Notes under the pieces: model-generated
What the model was told of the DNA's origin: nothing
Seen by the model: the letters and a program-made list of their open reading frames with translations, nothing else
Databases searched by the model: none
Program-made: the position numbers and the translations under genes
Assembly (NCBI GenBank): GCA_963695155.1
Contig: CAVOGD010000005.1
Span: 62,001 to 126,000, forward strand
DNA: 64,000 nt
DNA from: SG8-30 sp963695155
GTDB taxonomy: Bacteria; Pseudomonadota; Gammaproteobacteria; Steroidobacterales; Steroidobacteraceae
Reading direction: 5' to 3'
Part shown: positions 1-7,997 of the stretch, one piece after another
Layout of the letters: the number at the start of each line of letters is the position of its first letter
Position numbering within the stretch: position 1 is the first letter of the stretch

Positions 1-1177
1 CGAACTCGCCGCCGGGCTCGGCATCATCCCGCCGTTGCTCGAGCAGGCCCGCATGAACCTCACCGGCAATGCGCGGGACCTATGGGTCTCCGGCGTCGGC
101 ACACTCCGCCAGCAGGTCGCCGATCTCGACGCACTCGCCGGTTCGCTACCGGGGGCGACGCCGGCGCTGCGGCAGGCGCTGCACGAGGCGCGGCAGGCGA
201 CCGTCGAATTCGTCTCCTGGCTCGAGCAGCAGGCACCCGCCAAGACCGGCCCGTCCGGCATCGGCAAGGACCACTACACCTGGAACCTGCGGAACGTTCA
301 CCTCGTGCCGCTGACCTGGGAGGAGGAAGTCGTGATCCTCGAACGCGAGCTCGCTCGCGCGCATGCCGCGCTGCGGATCGAGGAGCACCGCAACCGCGAC
401 CTGCCGCCGCTGCAGGCGATCGGCAGTCCCGAGGAATTCGAGCGCCGCACTGACCAGGCGGTCGGCAAGTACATGGCGTTCCTGCGGGACCGCGAGGTAC
501 TTCACGTGCGCGACTACATGGAACCCGCCCTGCGCGCGAAGCGCGGCAGCTTCGTGCCCGTGGAGCAGCGCAACTTCTTCTGGATCGCGACGCACCTCGA
601 GCCGATGACCTTGTACACGCACTTCTATCACTGGTGGGACCTGGCCCGCATGCGCGAGGACCCGCACCCCAGCCCGATCCGCCGCGGGCCATTGCTCTAC
701 AACATCTGGGACAGCCGTGCCGAGGGCGTGGCGACGGGGATGGAAGAGATCGTGATGCACGCCGGGTATTACGACGACAACCCGCGTGCGCGGGAGATCG
801 TCTGGATCATGCTGGCGCAGCGCGCGGCGCGCGGCCTCGGCTCGCTGTACGCGCACGCCAACGAGTTCACGATGAAGCAGGCCGCGGACTTCCACGTTGC
901 CTGGACGCCGCGCGGCTGGATGCGCGAGGACCTGGACCTGCTGGGATTCGAGCAGCAGCTGTACCTGCGCCAGCCGGGTTACGGCACCAGCTACGTGACC
1001 GGCAAGCACCTCCTGGACACACTGCTCAAGGACCGCTCGCGCCAACTCGGGGACGGCTTCACGCTGGCGCGCTTCTTCGAGGAGGTGGACGCGGCCGGGA
1101 TGATCCCCGTCTCGCTGCTGCGCTGGCAGCTGACGGGCGACGGCGACGAGATCCGGTCCCTGACCAGCAACCCGTGA
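1..1177 (+). CDS. DUF885 family protein, C-terminal part (5' end outside window)
   Basis: The reading frame is open from the first base of the window, so only the last roughly 390 residues are seen. The C-terminal block with IWDSRAEGVATGMEE, an Arg/Glu-rich helical stretch and HANEFTMKQA resembles the DUF885 family, large helical proteins that are usually exported in Gammaproteobacteria and are suspected metallopeptidases. No catalytic assignment can be made from this part alone. It ends at a TGA about 125 bases before the start of the TonB receptor gene, in the same direction, so co-transcription is possible. Family assignment is from sequence recognition; substrate is unknown. Confidence 0.75.
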   Translation, partial: ELAAGLGIIPPLLEQARMNLTGNARDLWVSGVGTLRQQVADLDALAGSLPGATPALRQALHEARQATVEFVSWLEQQAPAKTGPSGIGKDHYTWNLRNVHLVPLTWEEEVVILERELARAHAALRIEEHRNRDLPPLQAIGSPEEFERRTDQAVGKYMAFLRDREVLHVRDYMEPALRAKRGSFVPVEQRNFFWIATHLEPMTLYTHFYHWWDLARMREDPHPSPIRRGPLLYNIWDSRAEGVATGMEEIVMHAGYYDDNPRAREIVWIMLAQRAARGLGSLYAHANEFTMKQAADFHVAWTPRGWMREDLDLLGFEQQLYLRQPGYGTSYVTGKHLLDTLLKDRSRQLGDGFTLARFFEEVDAAGMIPVSLLRWQLTGDGDEIRSLTSNP

Positions 1178-1302
1178 GGGGGATCGCGGCCGTACCTGTG
1201 TCTTTCATGCCACAGTAGCTACGGCTCCTGGATTAAGGTATACATTCGTGCTGTAACAGTCGCGTCGCGATTGTTGCGCTACTACCAATGAGGGGGAAAT
1301 TC

Positions 1303-3924
1303 ATGACTACCAGAACCTCGCTTGCCGGAGCGGTCCGGCTGGCGATAGGCGGAGCTGTCGGACTGTCCGCAGCCTTGGCAGCGCCCTTGGCACTGGCACA
1401 GGTGGAGGAAATCGTCGTCACCGGCTCACGCATTGCGCGCGCCGGCGATTTCGAGAGCGCGTCGCCGGTGATCACCGTGGACCGCGAGACCATCCTGCAG
1501 TCGGGCTACAACAACCTGCAGCAGCTGCTGGAGAAGATCCCGGCCTCCGGGAACGGCACCTTCTCGACCCGCGGCAACAACCAGGACTCGACCGCGAACG
1601 GCGCATCGGCCATCAGCCTGCGCGGCCTCGGCGCGGACGCCACGTTGGTGCTGGTCAACGGCCGCCGCGTCTCGATCAGCCCGTTCGGCGAGAGCATCAC
1701 GACCAACTTCGTCGACATCAACGCCATCCCGGTGTCCGCGATCGAGCGCGTCGAGGTCCTGAAGGACGGCGCCTCGGCCGTGTACGGCTCCGACGCGGTC
1801 GCAGGCGTGATCAACATCGTGCTGCGCAAGGACTTCGAGGGCTTCGAGGTCACTGCCGGCTACGGCGACGTCACCAGCGGCAGCAATTCCGAGACCACGG
1901 CCTCGGCCATCTGGGGCACTGGCAGCGACAATGGCAACGTCACGGTGATCTTCGACTACTTCAAGAACAGCACGCTATACAACACGGAGCGCGGTTCGCT
2001 GGCATCCGCCAACCAGACCGCGCGCGGTGGCGAGGACTTCCGCTCGTCCCGCGGTTATCCCGGCAGCTTCGTCGTGAACGGCGTGAACACCAGGGATCCG
2101 AGCTGCCCGCCGGAGCGCAGCAGCGGCGCCAACTGCCTTTTCGACTACGGCCCCTTCAACCTGCTGACGCCTGAATCGGAGCGCAGCGGTCTCGTGATGC
2201 TGGGTCACCGGGATTTCGGCGGCGTGGAGTTGTTCGCCGAGTTTGCGGCGCAACACAACACCTCGATCGCCCAGGGCGCACCCACGCCGCTCGACGGAGA
2301 CGCCGGGCTGACCGTGCCGATCACGCACCCGAACAACCCGTTCCCGACGGCGACCGGGGTCATCGGCATCCGGCGCTACCGGACGGTGGACGCCGGCCCG
2401 CGTCAGTGGGACATCGAGACCGACAACCTGCGCGCGCTGGTCGGCCTGCGCGGCAGCATCAACGACTGGGACTGGGAGGTGGCGGCGCAGCGCGGCCGCA
2501 GCGAATCGGAGCAGAGCGGCGACCGTTCGATGGGCTGGGTGCGCACCGATTTCCTGCAGGCTGAGATCAACGCCGGTCGCTACAACCCGTTCGGCGCCAC
2601 CGTCAACCCACAGTCGGTGATCGACAGCATCACCACCAGCCTCGTACGCCGCGGCAAGTCCGACCTGACCGCCCTCGATGCGACGATCAGCGGCGAGCTG
2701 TTCGACATGTCGGCCGGTCCGGTCATGATGGCTGCGGGCCTCGAGTACCGCGACGAGAGCGTCTCCGACGTGCCGGACGACCAGTTCCAGCGCGGCCTGA
2801 TCTTCGGCACCGAGTCGGTGTCGGCGTCGGCCCAGCGGGATAACTGGTCGGCCTTCGTCGAGTTCTCGGTGCCGCTGCTCGACAACCTGGAGTTGTCGGT
2901 CGCCGGCCGCTACGACGACTACAGCGACTTCGGCGACACCTTCAATCCCAAGGTCGCTCTGCGCTGGGCCGCGACGGACAGCTTTGCCGTCCGAGCCTCC
3001 TGGGGCCAGGGCTTCCGTGCACCATCGCTGGCGCAGATCGGCCTCGGCCCATCACAGGAGTCGCAGTTCTTCACGGACACCTTCTACTGCACGCAGGAGG
3101 GAATCAGTCCCTGCCCGACGCTCGACTACACGATCGTCTTCTCGGGTAACCCTGACCTCGAGCCGGAGGAGTCGGAGACCTTCAACGTGGGCTTCGCATG
3201 GCAGCCCATTGCCGGGCTCGACATCTCGCTCGACTACTGGGACATCCTGCAGGAGAACAAGATCGACGAGGTGCCGTTCGGCTTCCTGTACCAGCAGTTC
3301 TGCAACGTGCAGACGAGCACCGTGTGCATCCGCAACCCGGCCCTCCCAGGCGACGCCCTGGGTGAGTTGTCGTCCATCAACGCCAGCTTCATCAACATCG
3401 GCGAGCAGTCGGCCAATGGCCTTGACCTGAACGTCAGCTACACGCAAGCGGTGGGCGCCGGCACGGTGACGGTCGGATTGAACTACACGCGCCTGCTGGA
3501 CTTCACGCGGGTGGAGCTGAATTCCGCCGCGACCGCACTGGTTTCGCGAGAGCTGACCGGCGAGTACGAGTATCCGGAGGATCGCTTCGCGTTGACCGGA
3601 AACTGGCAGACCGGTGACTGGGGCGTATACGGGGCCGTGAACTACATCGGCGCGTTCGAGGACACGCCTGACATCGACTTCGACGGCGTGCTGGACTACG
3701 ACAGCAACAGCACCCGCAAGGTCGATGCCTTCGTGACCACCAACCTGCAGGTGTCCTACACGGGACTCAGCAAGACAACCCTGCTGCTCGGCGTGGACAA
3801 CCTGCTGGATGAGGCCCCGCCGTTTGCGGCCGGTGATGGCGACGCGGACCTGTATGGCTACGTGTCGAGCCAGCACAGCCCGCGCGGACGCTTCATCTAC
3901 ACCAAGATGACCTACAAGTTCTGA
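1303..3924 (+). CDS. TonB-dependent outer-membrane receptor (large, substrate unknown)
   Basis: An 873-residue outer-membrane beta-barrel receptor energised by TonB-ExbBD. Residues 1-33 form a signal peptide ending LALAQ, followed by a TonB box/plug start (EEIVVTGSRI). The plug contains the typical LRGLGADATLVLVNGRRV and ERVEVLKDGASAVYGSDAVAGVINIVL motifs, and the protein ends in an aromatic barrel strand (MTYKF). An ATG at 1288 is in frame, but AGGGGGA at 1291-1297 sits at ideal distance from the ATG at 1303, so 1303 is chosen. The plug style is that of the receptors abundant in Xanthomonadales and Sphingomonadales that take up sugars, peptides or other organic compounds rather than siderophores; substrate is not deducible here. 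A strong terminator follows the stop. Confidence 0.92.
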   Translation: MTTRTSLAGAVRLAIGGAVGLSAALAAPLALAQVEEIVVTGSRIARAGDFESASPVITVDRETILQSGYNNLQQLLEKIPASGNGTFSTRGNNQDSTANGASAISLRGLGADATLVLVNGRRVSISPFGESITTNFVDINAIPVSAIERVEVLKDGASAVYGSDAVAGVINIVLRKDFEGFEVTAGYGDVTSGSNSETTASAIWGTGSDNGNVTVIFDYFKNSTLYNTERGSLASANQTARGGEDFRSSRGYPGSFVVNGVNTRDPSCPPERSSGANCLFDYGPFNLLTPESERSGLVMLGHRDFGGVELFAEFAAQHNTSIAQGAPTPLDGDAGLTVPITHPNNPFPTATGVIGIRRYRTVDAGPRQWDIETDNLRALVGLRGSINDWDWEVAAQRGRSESEQSGDRSMGWVRTDFLQAEINAGRYNPFGATVNPQSVIDSITTSLVRRGKSDLTALDATISGELFDMSAGPVMMAAGLEYRDESVSDVPDDQFQRGLIFGTESVSASAQRDNWSAFVEFSVPLLDNLELSVAGRYDDYSDFGDTFNPKVALRWAATDSFAVRASWGQGFRAPSLAQIGLGPSQESQFFTDTFYCTQEGISPCPTLDYTIVFSGNPDLEPEESETFNVGFAWQPIAGLDISLDYWDILQENKIDEVPFGFLYQQFCNVQTSTVCIRNPALPGDALGELSSINASFINIGEQSANGLDLNVSYTQAVGAGTVTVGLNYTRLLDFTRVELNSAATALVSRELTGEYEYPEDRFALTGNWQTGDWGVYGAVNYIGAFEDTPDIDFDGVLDYDSNSTRKVDAFVTTNLQVSYTGLSKTTLLLGVDNLLDEAPPFAAGDGDADLYGYVSSQHSPRGRFIYTKMTYKF

Positions 3925-3942
3925 GGACCCTTCGCGACGATG

Positions 3943-3966
3943 AAAGGGGCGCTTCGGCGCCCCTTT
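3943..3966 (+). terminator. Intrinsic terminator after the TonB receptor
   Basis: A perfect 10-bp stem (AAAGGGGCGC / GCGCCCCTTT) closed by a UUCG tetraloop, with the T run inside the descending arm. It lies 18 bases after the receptor stop codon. Confidence 0.85.
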
Positions 3967-4013
3967 CCTTATGCGCGCGCCGGGGGGTGCGGCCGTTGCC
4001 CGCGAAAAGGGAC

Positions 4014-4042
4014 TTGACACCCTTTTCACATTCCGCTACCTT
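4014..4042 (+). promoter_or_regulatory. sigma-70 type promoter of padR-pspC pair
   Basis: TTGACA at 4014-4019, a 17-base spacer, and TACCTT at 4037-4042. The -10 hexamer is inside the inverted repeat described for 4037-4057. The padR start codon is 30 bases downstream. Confidence 0.65.
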
Positions 4043-4057
4043 GTTATACACAAGGTA
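4037..4057. promoter_or_regulatory. Putative PadR operator (inverted repeat over the -10 box)
   Basis: A perfect 8-bp inverted repeat, TACCTTGT then five bases then ACAAGGTA, covers the -10 element just upstream of padR. PadR-family repressors bind such inverted repeats and usually repress their own operon. The assignment to this PadR is inference from position. Confidence 0.65.
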
Positions 4058-4071
4058 CCTGAGTTGACCCC

Positions 4072-4395
4072 ATGTCTATCGAAGCGAAACTCACGCCCAT
4101 CCGCAAGGGCCTGCTGGAATTCCTGGTGTTGCGGATCGTCGGTGCGCAGAGCGTCTACGTGCCGGATATCCTGCGCCGACTCGCCGGCACCGAATTCGCG
4201 ACCCAGGAAGGCACGCTCTACCCGCTGCTCAGCAAGCTGCGCCGGGAAGACCTCGTCAACTATGAATGGCAGGAATCGGATGCCGGCCCGCCCCGCAAGT
4301 ACTACGGGCTGACAGCCGCCGGCAAGGCGCAGCTCGCCGCGCTCGACGACTACTGGAACCGCATCAACCGCACCATCTCGGAAATCGGACACTGA
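4072..4395 (+). CDS. PadR-family transcriptional repressor
   Basis: A 107-residue winged-helix regulator of the short PadR type. The N-terminal half carries the family signature: a helix KGLLEFLVLRIVG, then TQEGTLYPLLSKLRREDLV, then the wing with PPRKYYGLTAAGKAQL, and a short C-terminal dimerisation helix. Small PadR proteins (about 110 residues) sense envelope stress or small molecules and control an adjacent membrane-protein gene; here the next gene, three bases after the stop, encodes a PspC-domain protein, a pairing common in bacteria. An operator-like inverted repeat lies on its promoter, which predicts autoregulation of the pair. The inducing signal is unknown. Confidence 0.88.
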   Translation: MSIEAKLTPIRKGLLEFLVLRIVGAQSVYVPDILRRLAGTEFATQEGTLYPLLSKLRREDLVNYEWQESDAGPPRKYYGLTAAGKAQLAALDDYWNRINRTISEIGH

Positions 4396-4398
4396 ACC

Positions 4399-4974
4399 AT
4401 GCAACGCATCTCCGTCACCGCCAGCCTGAACGGCATCAAGCTCCAGTTTGAGGAGGCGGCCTATGCCCGCCTCGAGGCCTACCTGGCCGAGGCCGCACGC
4501 GCGCTCGCGGGCAACCCCGATCGCGACGAGATCCTGACCGACCTCGAACAGGCCATCGCCGACCAGTGCAAGAAGCGCACCCTGCCGCTGCACCCCGCCG
4601 TCACGCTTGCCGAGCTCGAGCCCGCGCTGGAGGAAATCGGCTCCGTGCAGGAACCGGATGGCGCGAGCGCGCCCGAGCGCCCGGTGCCGGATTCGACCAG
4701 GCGACTTGAGCAGGTCAGCGAGGGCGCGATGCTCAGCGGCGTGTGCCAGGGGCTGGCGCGCTACTTCGCGGTGGACGTTACGCTGCTCAGGGTCATCGCC
4801 CTGCTGCTGCTGCTGGTCACCGGCGGCGCGATGGTCCTGGTCTACGTCGTCCTGATGTTGTTGCTGCCCTACGCCCCCGCTCAAGCCGGTGGCGAGCCGG
4901 TCCGCAAGATCCCGGCCAAGAGCCGCGAATTCGTGGGCTTCGTACGTTCCAAGCTGGGCGCCGTGGCGAACTGA
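4399..4974 (+). CDS. PspC-domain membrane protein
   Basis: A 191-residue protein. Residues 1-95 are a soluble helical region (LEAYLAEAARAL, DEILTDLEQAIADQ, LAELEPALEEIG) of the kind found before PspC domains when they travel with PadR regulators. Residues about 100-162 are a PspC domain with LSGVCQGLARYFAVDVTLLRV followed by a long hydrophobic segment and the LPYAP end. PspC domains sit in the cytoplasmic membrane and take part in envelope-stress sensing. It is translationally close to padR and probably represses, anchors or titrates it; that role is inferred from context. Confidence 0.85.
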   Translation: MQRISVTASLNGIKLQFEEAAYARLEAYLAEAARALAGNPDRDEILTDLEQAIADQCKKRTLPLHPAVTLAELEPALEEIGSVQEPDGASAPERPVPDSTRRLEQVSEGAMLSGVCQGLARYFAVDVTLLRVIALLLLLVTGGAMVLVYVVLMLLLPYAPAQAGGEPVRKIPAKSREFVGFVRSKLGAVAN

Positions 4975-5018
4975 CACGGCGCTGCCGTCGGCTCCACAGG
5001 CGCCCGGGGCGGAAAGGC

Positions 5019-5063
5019 GGAGCGGGTGATGGGAATCGAACCCACGTTAGCAGCTTGGGAAGC
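5019..5063 (-). repeat. Truncated tRNA-Gly 3' part, candidate att site
   Basis: These 45 bases are identical, in the same orientation, to 7712-7756, the 3' portion of the intact tRNA-Gly(CCC) gene from the anticodon region to the acceptor end. The 5' half of a tRNA is absent, so this is not a functional tRNA gene. The layout (intact tRNA, cargo, then a copy of its 3' part) is that produced by integrase-type insertion at a tRNA 3' end. Confidence 0.75.
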
Positions 5064-5110
5064 ACCGTCGCCAGGCCAAGCCAACGGAGGCAGGCGCAGG
5101 TTTGATGAAA

Positions 5111-5139
5111 TTGTCGCTCCGCCCGGTTTGGCGGATACT
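5111..5139 (+). promoter_or_regulatory. Possible promoter for the DUF2946-like gene
   Basis: TTGTCG at 5111-5116, a 17-base spacer and GATACT at 5134-5139. It lies just inside the candidate att copy and 22 bases before the preferred GTG start at 5162. The match is moderate. Confidence 0.35.
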
Positions 5140-5161
5140 CGGCCGGCAACGGGAGGCTGCT

Positions 5162-5473
5162 GTGCTGACTCGCCGTCGTTCAAGCCTGATCGCCCGCGTG
5201 CTGTCGCTGGCGCTGCTTTTCGGACAACTGGGCGCCGAGGCCCACGCCTATTCGCATCTGGCAGACGATCCCCATGGCATTCCCGATACGGCTCAGAGCT
5301 GTCGGGCATGTCTGTCCTTCGCTCCGCTGCACAGCGCAGTAGGCGGTTCGCAATGCGCGTTGCTCGTGGGTCATTGTACCGCCGAGGTTTTCGTTCCTGT
5401 AAACCCGATCCCGATTCTTGACGGCCCGCCCTATCGGGCATTTCAGTCCCGCGCTCCCCCTGTGCTCGTCTGA
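5162..5473 (+). CDS. Small exported DUF2946-like protein
   Basis: About 103 residues from a GTG at 5162, chosen because GGGAGG lies at 5151-5156 with ideal spacing and because the protein then begins directly with a signal peptide (RRRSSLIARVLSLALLFGQLGAEAHA). In-frame starts at 5102 and 5105 would add an unlikely Arg-rich leader. The mature part has His and Cys residues (AYSH, SCRACLSF, HSAVGG, GHC) and ends FQSRAPP, the hallmark ending of DUF2946 proteins. Members of this family are often found beside TonB receptors for copper or zinc; here the next gene, 63 bases on, is a ZnuD-like receptor. A metal-related periplasmic role is inference. Confidence 0.65.
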   Translation: MLTRRRSSLIARVLSLALLFGQLGAEAHAYSHLADDPHGIPDTAQSCRACLSFAPLHSAVGGSQCALLVGHCTAEVFVPVNPIPILDGPPYRAFQSRAPPVLV

Positions 5474-5536
5474 AGCAAGAACTTCCCGTCCGCGTCGCGC
5501 AAGCGGCATTCGTTTTCTTCAGTCGAGGACACCATC

Positions 5537-7579
5537 ATGCGTGGTTCCAGGCCCATTGCGGCGCTGCTGAGCGCTGGCAAACGTCACATCATCGCCGGAG
5601 CAGTCGCTGCGCCTGCATTGTTGGTTGCGGCACCTGCGGCCGATGCAGCCGAGCCCAGTCTCGAAGAAATCACGGTGACCGCAATCGCGTTGCGCAAGAG
5701 TCCGCTCGAAGTCGCCCAACCAACCGCAATACTCACCGGTGATGAGTTGCGTCGTCGGATAGCCACAAGTATCGGCGAGACCCTGTCACGGGAGCTTGGT
5801 GTCAGCTCTTCGTACTTCGGTCCAACCGCCAGCCGGCCCGTCATCCGCGGTCTGGGCGGTTTCCGTGTACAGGTCCTTGACGACGGCATTTCCTCACTCG
5901 ACGTCTCCAGCCTCAGTCAGGACCACGCCGTGAGCCTGGAGTCGGTCGTGTCGCGACAGATAGAGATTATCAAGGGTCCTGCGGCGCTCCTGTACGGCAG
6001 CGGTGCAGCGGGCGGACTGGTGAATATCGTCAGCAATCGCATCCCGGAAGAACCCGCAGAAACACCGATTTCAGTAGCTGTAGAGCTGCGCGGCGATACC
6101 GCAATCGACGAGCGCACGGCGGCCGCGAGCCTGGATGGCGGCACCGGCGGGTTCGGGTTACACCTCGACTACTTCGATCGCGAGACCGGCGACATGCAGA
6201 TTCCGGGCTTTGCCCAGTCGCGCGCCCTCCGCGAGCAACTTGTCGCGGAGGGCGGGGTACCCAGCGACGTGCGTAACCGCATTGACAACACTGCGAGCGA
6301 TACCAAAGGCGGGGCCGTCGGCGCGTCGTACGTAGCGGACAACGCTTTCGTCGGAGTCTCCCGGAGCCAATACGACAGCAGATACGGCATCCCCGGCGAG
6401 GAAGAAGCGTTTATCCACATGAAGCAGGATCGTTTTGACGTCAAGGCAAGGTGGACTCCCGAAGGGTCTGCCATAGACGCGATCCGTTTCCGCGGCGCCT
6501 GCAACGACTACACGCATACCGAGTTCGAAGCACCCGGGGAGGCAGGCACGACCTTTAACCAGGACGCATACGAGGCGCGGCTGGTCGTCGACCACCACTT
6601 CGGCGAAGCCTGGTACGGCACTGTCGGAATTCAGTATCTCAATGTCGACTTCGAGGCAATCGGCGACGAGGCGTTTGTACCCAGATCGACCACCGAGGCC
6701 ATCAGCATCTTCGGGTTTGAAGAACTGAACCTCGGCGAATGGACGCTCGAGTTGGGCGCGCGTGCCGAGAACCAGACGATCAATCCGGATTCAGCCGCGG
6801 GATTCCCGAAGTCCGTTGAAACCGCAGTCAGCCTGTCGGCCGGAACTGTCTGGCAATTCGCATCTGATCACGCGCTGGCCGTGAATGTGACGCGCACCCA
6901 GCGCAATCCACAGGCGGTTGAGCTCTATGCGAACGGGCCTCATGTCGCTGCGCAGCGCTTCGAAATGGGAGACCCCAACCTCGACAAGGAAACCGCGATC
7001 ACTTCCGACCTATCCCTGCGCCGCACCGGCGATGGCCTGGAATGGGTTGTGAGCGCTTTTTACAACGACTACACCGACTACATCTTCCCGAGCCCAACCG
7101 GCGACATCGCCAACGACCTGCCAGTCTTCAATCACGTCCAGGACGACGCCACCTTCCAAGGCTTTGAAGCTGAGCTCACGATCCCGCTGTTCGAGAATGA
7201 TGCCAGTCATCTCGATCTGCGGCTTGCCTCCGACTACGTCCGCGGCAGGCTCAAGAATGGAGGCGATCTACCGCAGATTCCGCCGCTCAGATTTGGCGTG
7301 GGCCTGCACTACGATCGCGGCCGCTTGCACGCAGGCATGCAAGCACTCCATTACGACCAGCAGAAGAAGATCGCCGCCAACGAACTGCCGACCGACAGCT
7401 TCACGATAGTGGACGCGGACGTGAGTTATCGGATGCCGCTGGCTGAAGGTGATCTGTTCGTATTCCTGCGCGGAACGAACCTGCTCGATGAGCAGGCCCG
7501 ACAGCATGTGTCACCGCTCAAGGACATTGCACCGTTGCCGGGTCTTTCGTTGCATGTCGGCTTGCGCGCGGAGTTCTGA
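5537..7579 (+). CDS. TonB-dependent receptor, ZnuD-like (probable metal uptake)
   Basis: A 680-residue receptor with a signal peptide ending AADAAE, a TonB box (LEEITVTA), a plug with RPVIRGLGGFRVQVLDDGISSLDV and SQDHAVSLES, and IEIIKGPAALLYGSGAAGGLVNIV, followed by a barrel ending LRAEF. The RGLGG...LDDG...SQDHA pattern is characteristic of the ZnuD/YncD-like group, whose best-known member takes up zinc in Neisseria. GAGGA precedes the ATG. It forms a two-gene unit with the DUF2946-like gene inside the tRNA-bounded segment. Base composition is visibly less GC-rich than the long operons to the right. Zinc, copper or haem are the plausible ligands; no Zur box was recognised. Confidence 0.82.
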   Translation: MRGSRPIAALLSAGKRHIIAGAVAAPALLVAAPAADAAEPSLEEITVTAIALRKSPLEVAQPTAILTGDELRRRIATSIGETLSRELGVSSSYFGPTASRPVIRGLGGFRVQVLDDGISSLDVSSLSQDHAVSLESVVSRQIEIIKGPAALLYGSGAAGGLVNIVSNRIPEEPAETPISVAVELRGDTAIDERTAAASLDGGTGGFGLHLDYFDRETGDMQIPGFAQSRALREQLVAEGGVPSDVRNRIDNTASDTKGGAVGASYVADNAFVGVSRSQYDSRYGIPGEEEAFIHMKQDRFDVKARWTPEGSAIDAIRFRGACNDYTHTEFEAPGEAGTTFNQDAYEARLVVDHHFGEAWYGTVGIQYLNVDFEAIGDEAFVPRSTTEAISIFGFEELNLGEWTLELGARAENQTINPDSAAGFPKSVETAVSLSAGTVWQFASDHALAVNVTRTQRNPQAVELYANGPHVAAQRFEMGDPNLDKETAITSDLSLRRTGDGLEWVVSAFYNDYTDYIFPSPTGDIANDLPVFNHVQDDATFQGFEAELTIPLFENDASHLDLRLASDYVRGRLKNGGDLPQIPPLRFGVGLHYDRGRLHAGMQALHYDQQKKIAANELPTDSFTIVDADVSYRMPLAEGDLFVFLRGTNLLDEQARQHVSPLKDIAPLPGLSLHVGLRAEF

Positions 7580-7668
7580 CGCCGCGGAGCACAGACACGG
7601 CTTAGGCAGCGTTGTGCTCCCGGCCGGTCCGTAAGGGCGCGAGCCGCCCTACCGTGCCACCGGAGACA

Positions 7669-7693
7669 GGAAAGGCCCTGCACGGGCCTTTCC
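7669..7693. terminator. Hairpin between the receptor and tRNA-Gly
   Basis: GGAAAGGCCC / GGGCCTTTCC, a perfect 10-bp stem around a 5-base loop, in the gap between two converging genes. There is no T tract outside the stem, so strength is uncertain; it could end transcripts from both sides. Confidence 0.55.
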
Positions 7694-7710
7694 GGCTCAT
7701 TGAGCTTGTC

Positions 7711-7784
7711 TGGAGCGGGTGATGGGAATCGAACCCACGTTAGCAGCTTGGGAAGCTGCAGTTCTACCATTGAACTACACCCGC
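7711..7784 (-). tRNA. tRNA-Gly (CCC)
   Basis: On the minus strand the sequence folds as a complete cloverleaf: acceptor stem GCGGGTG/CACCCGC, D arm GTTC/GAAC with a GG-containing loop, anticodon stem GCAGC/GCTGC with loop TTCCCAA (anticodon CCC, plus-strand bases 7750-7752), T arm GTGGG/CCCAT with loop TTCGATT, discriminator T and an encoded CCA. Length is 74 bases. It reads Gly GGG codons. Its 3' portion is duplicated 2.7 kb away at 5019-5063. Confidence 0.95.
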
Positions 7785-7997
7785 GTTCTTCGCTGATTCT
7801 AGTGCGGACTTACGCCGCCCGCCAATGAACCGTGACGAGCACCTGGTCGACTTCCTGGAGCGGGCACCTGGACTCCAGCGAATCGAACAGACAGCAGGTT
7901 GCCAGTGCTGACACCCCGTCTGGCGTCTCGGCGCGGCCGGAATGCCCGGGTGTTCACCCGGATCGCTGGCTGGGGCGGCGAGCTGAAAGGACTCGCC

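Noticed and set aside
5019..5063. A second tRNA-Gly gene
   Set aside because: Only the 3' part is present; the 5' acceptor strand and D arm are missing, so no cloverleaf can form.
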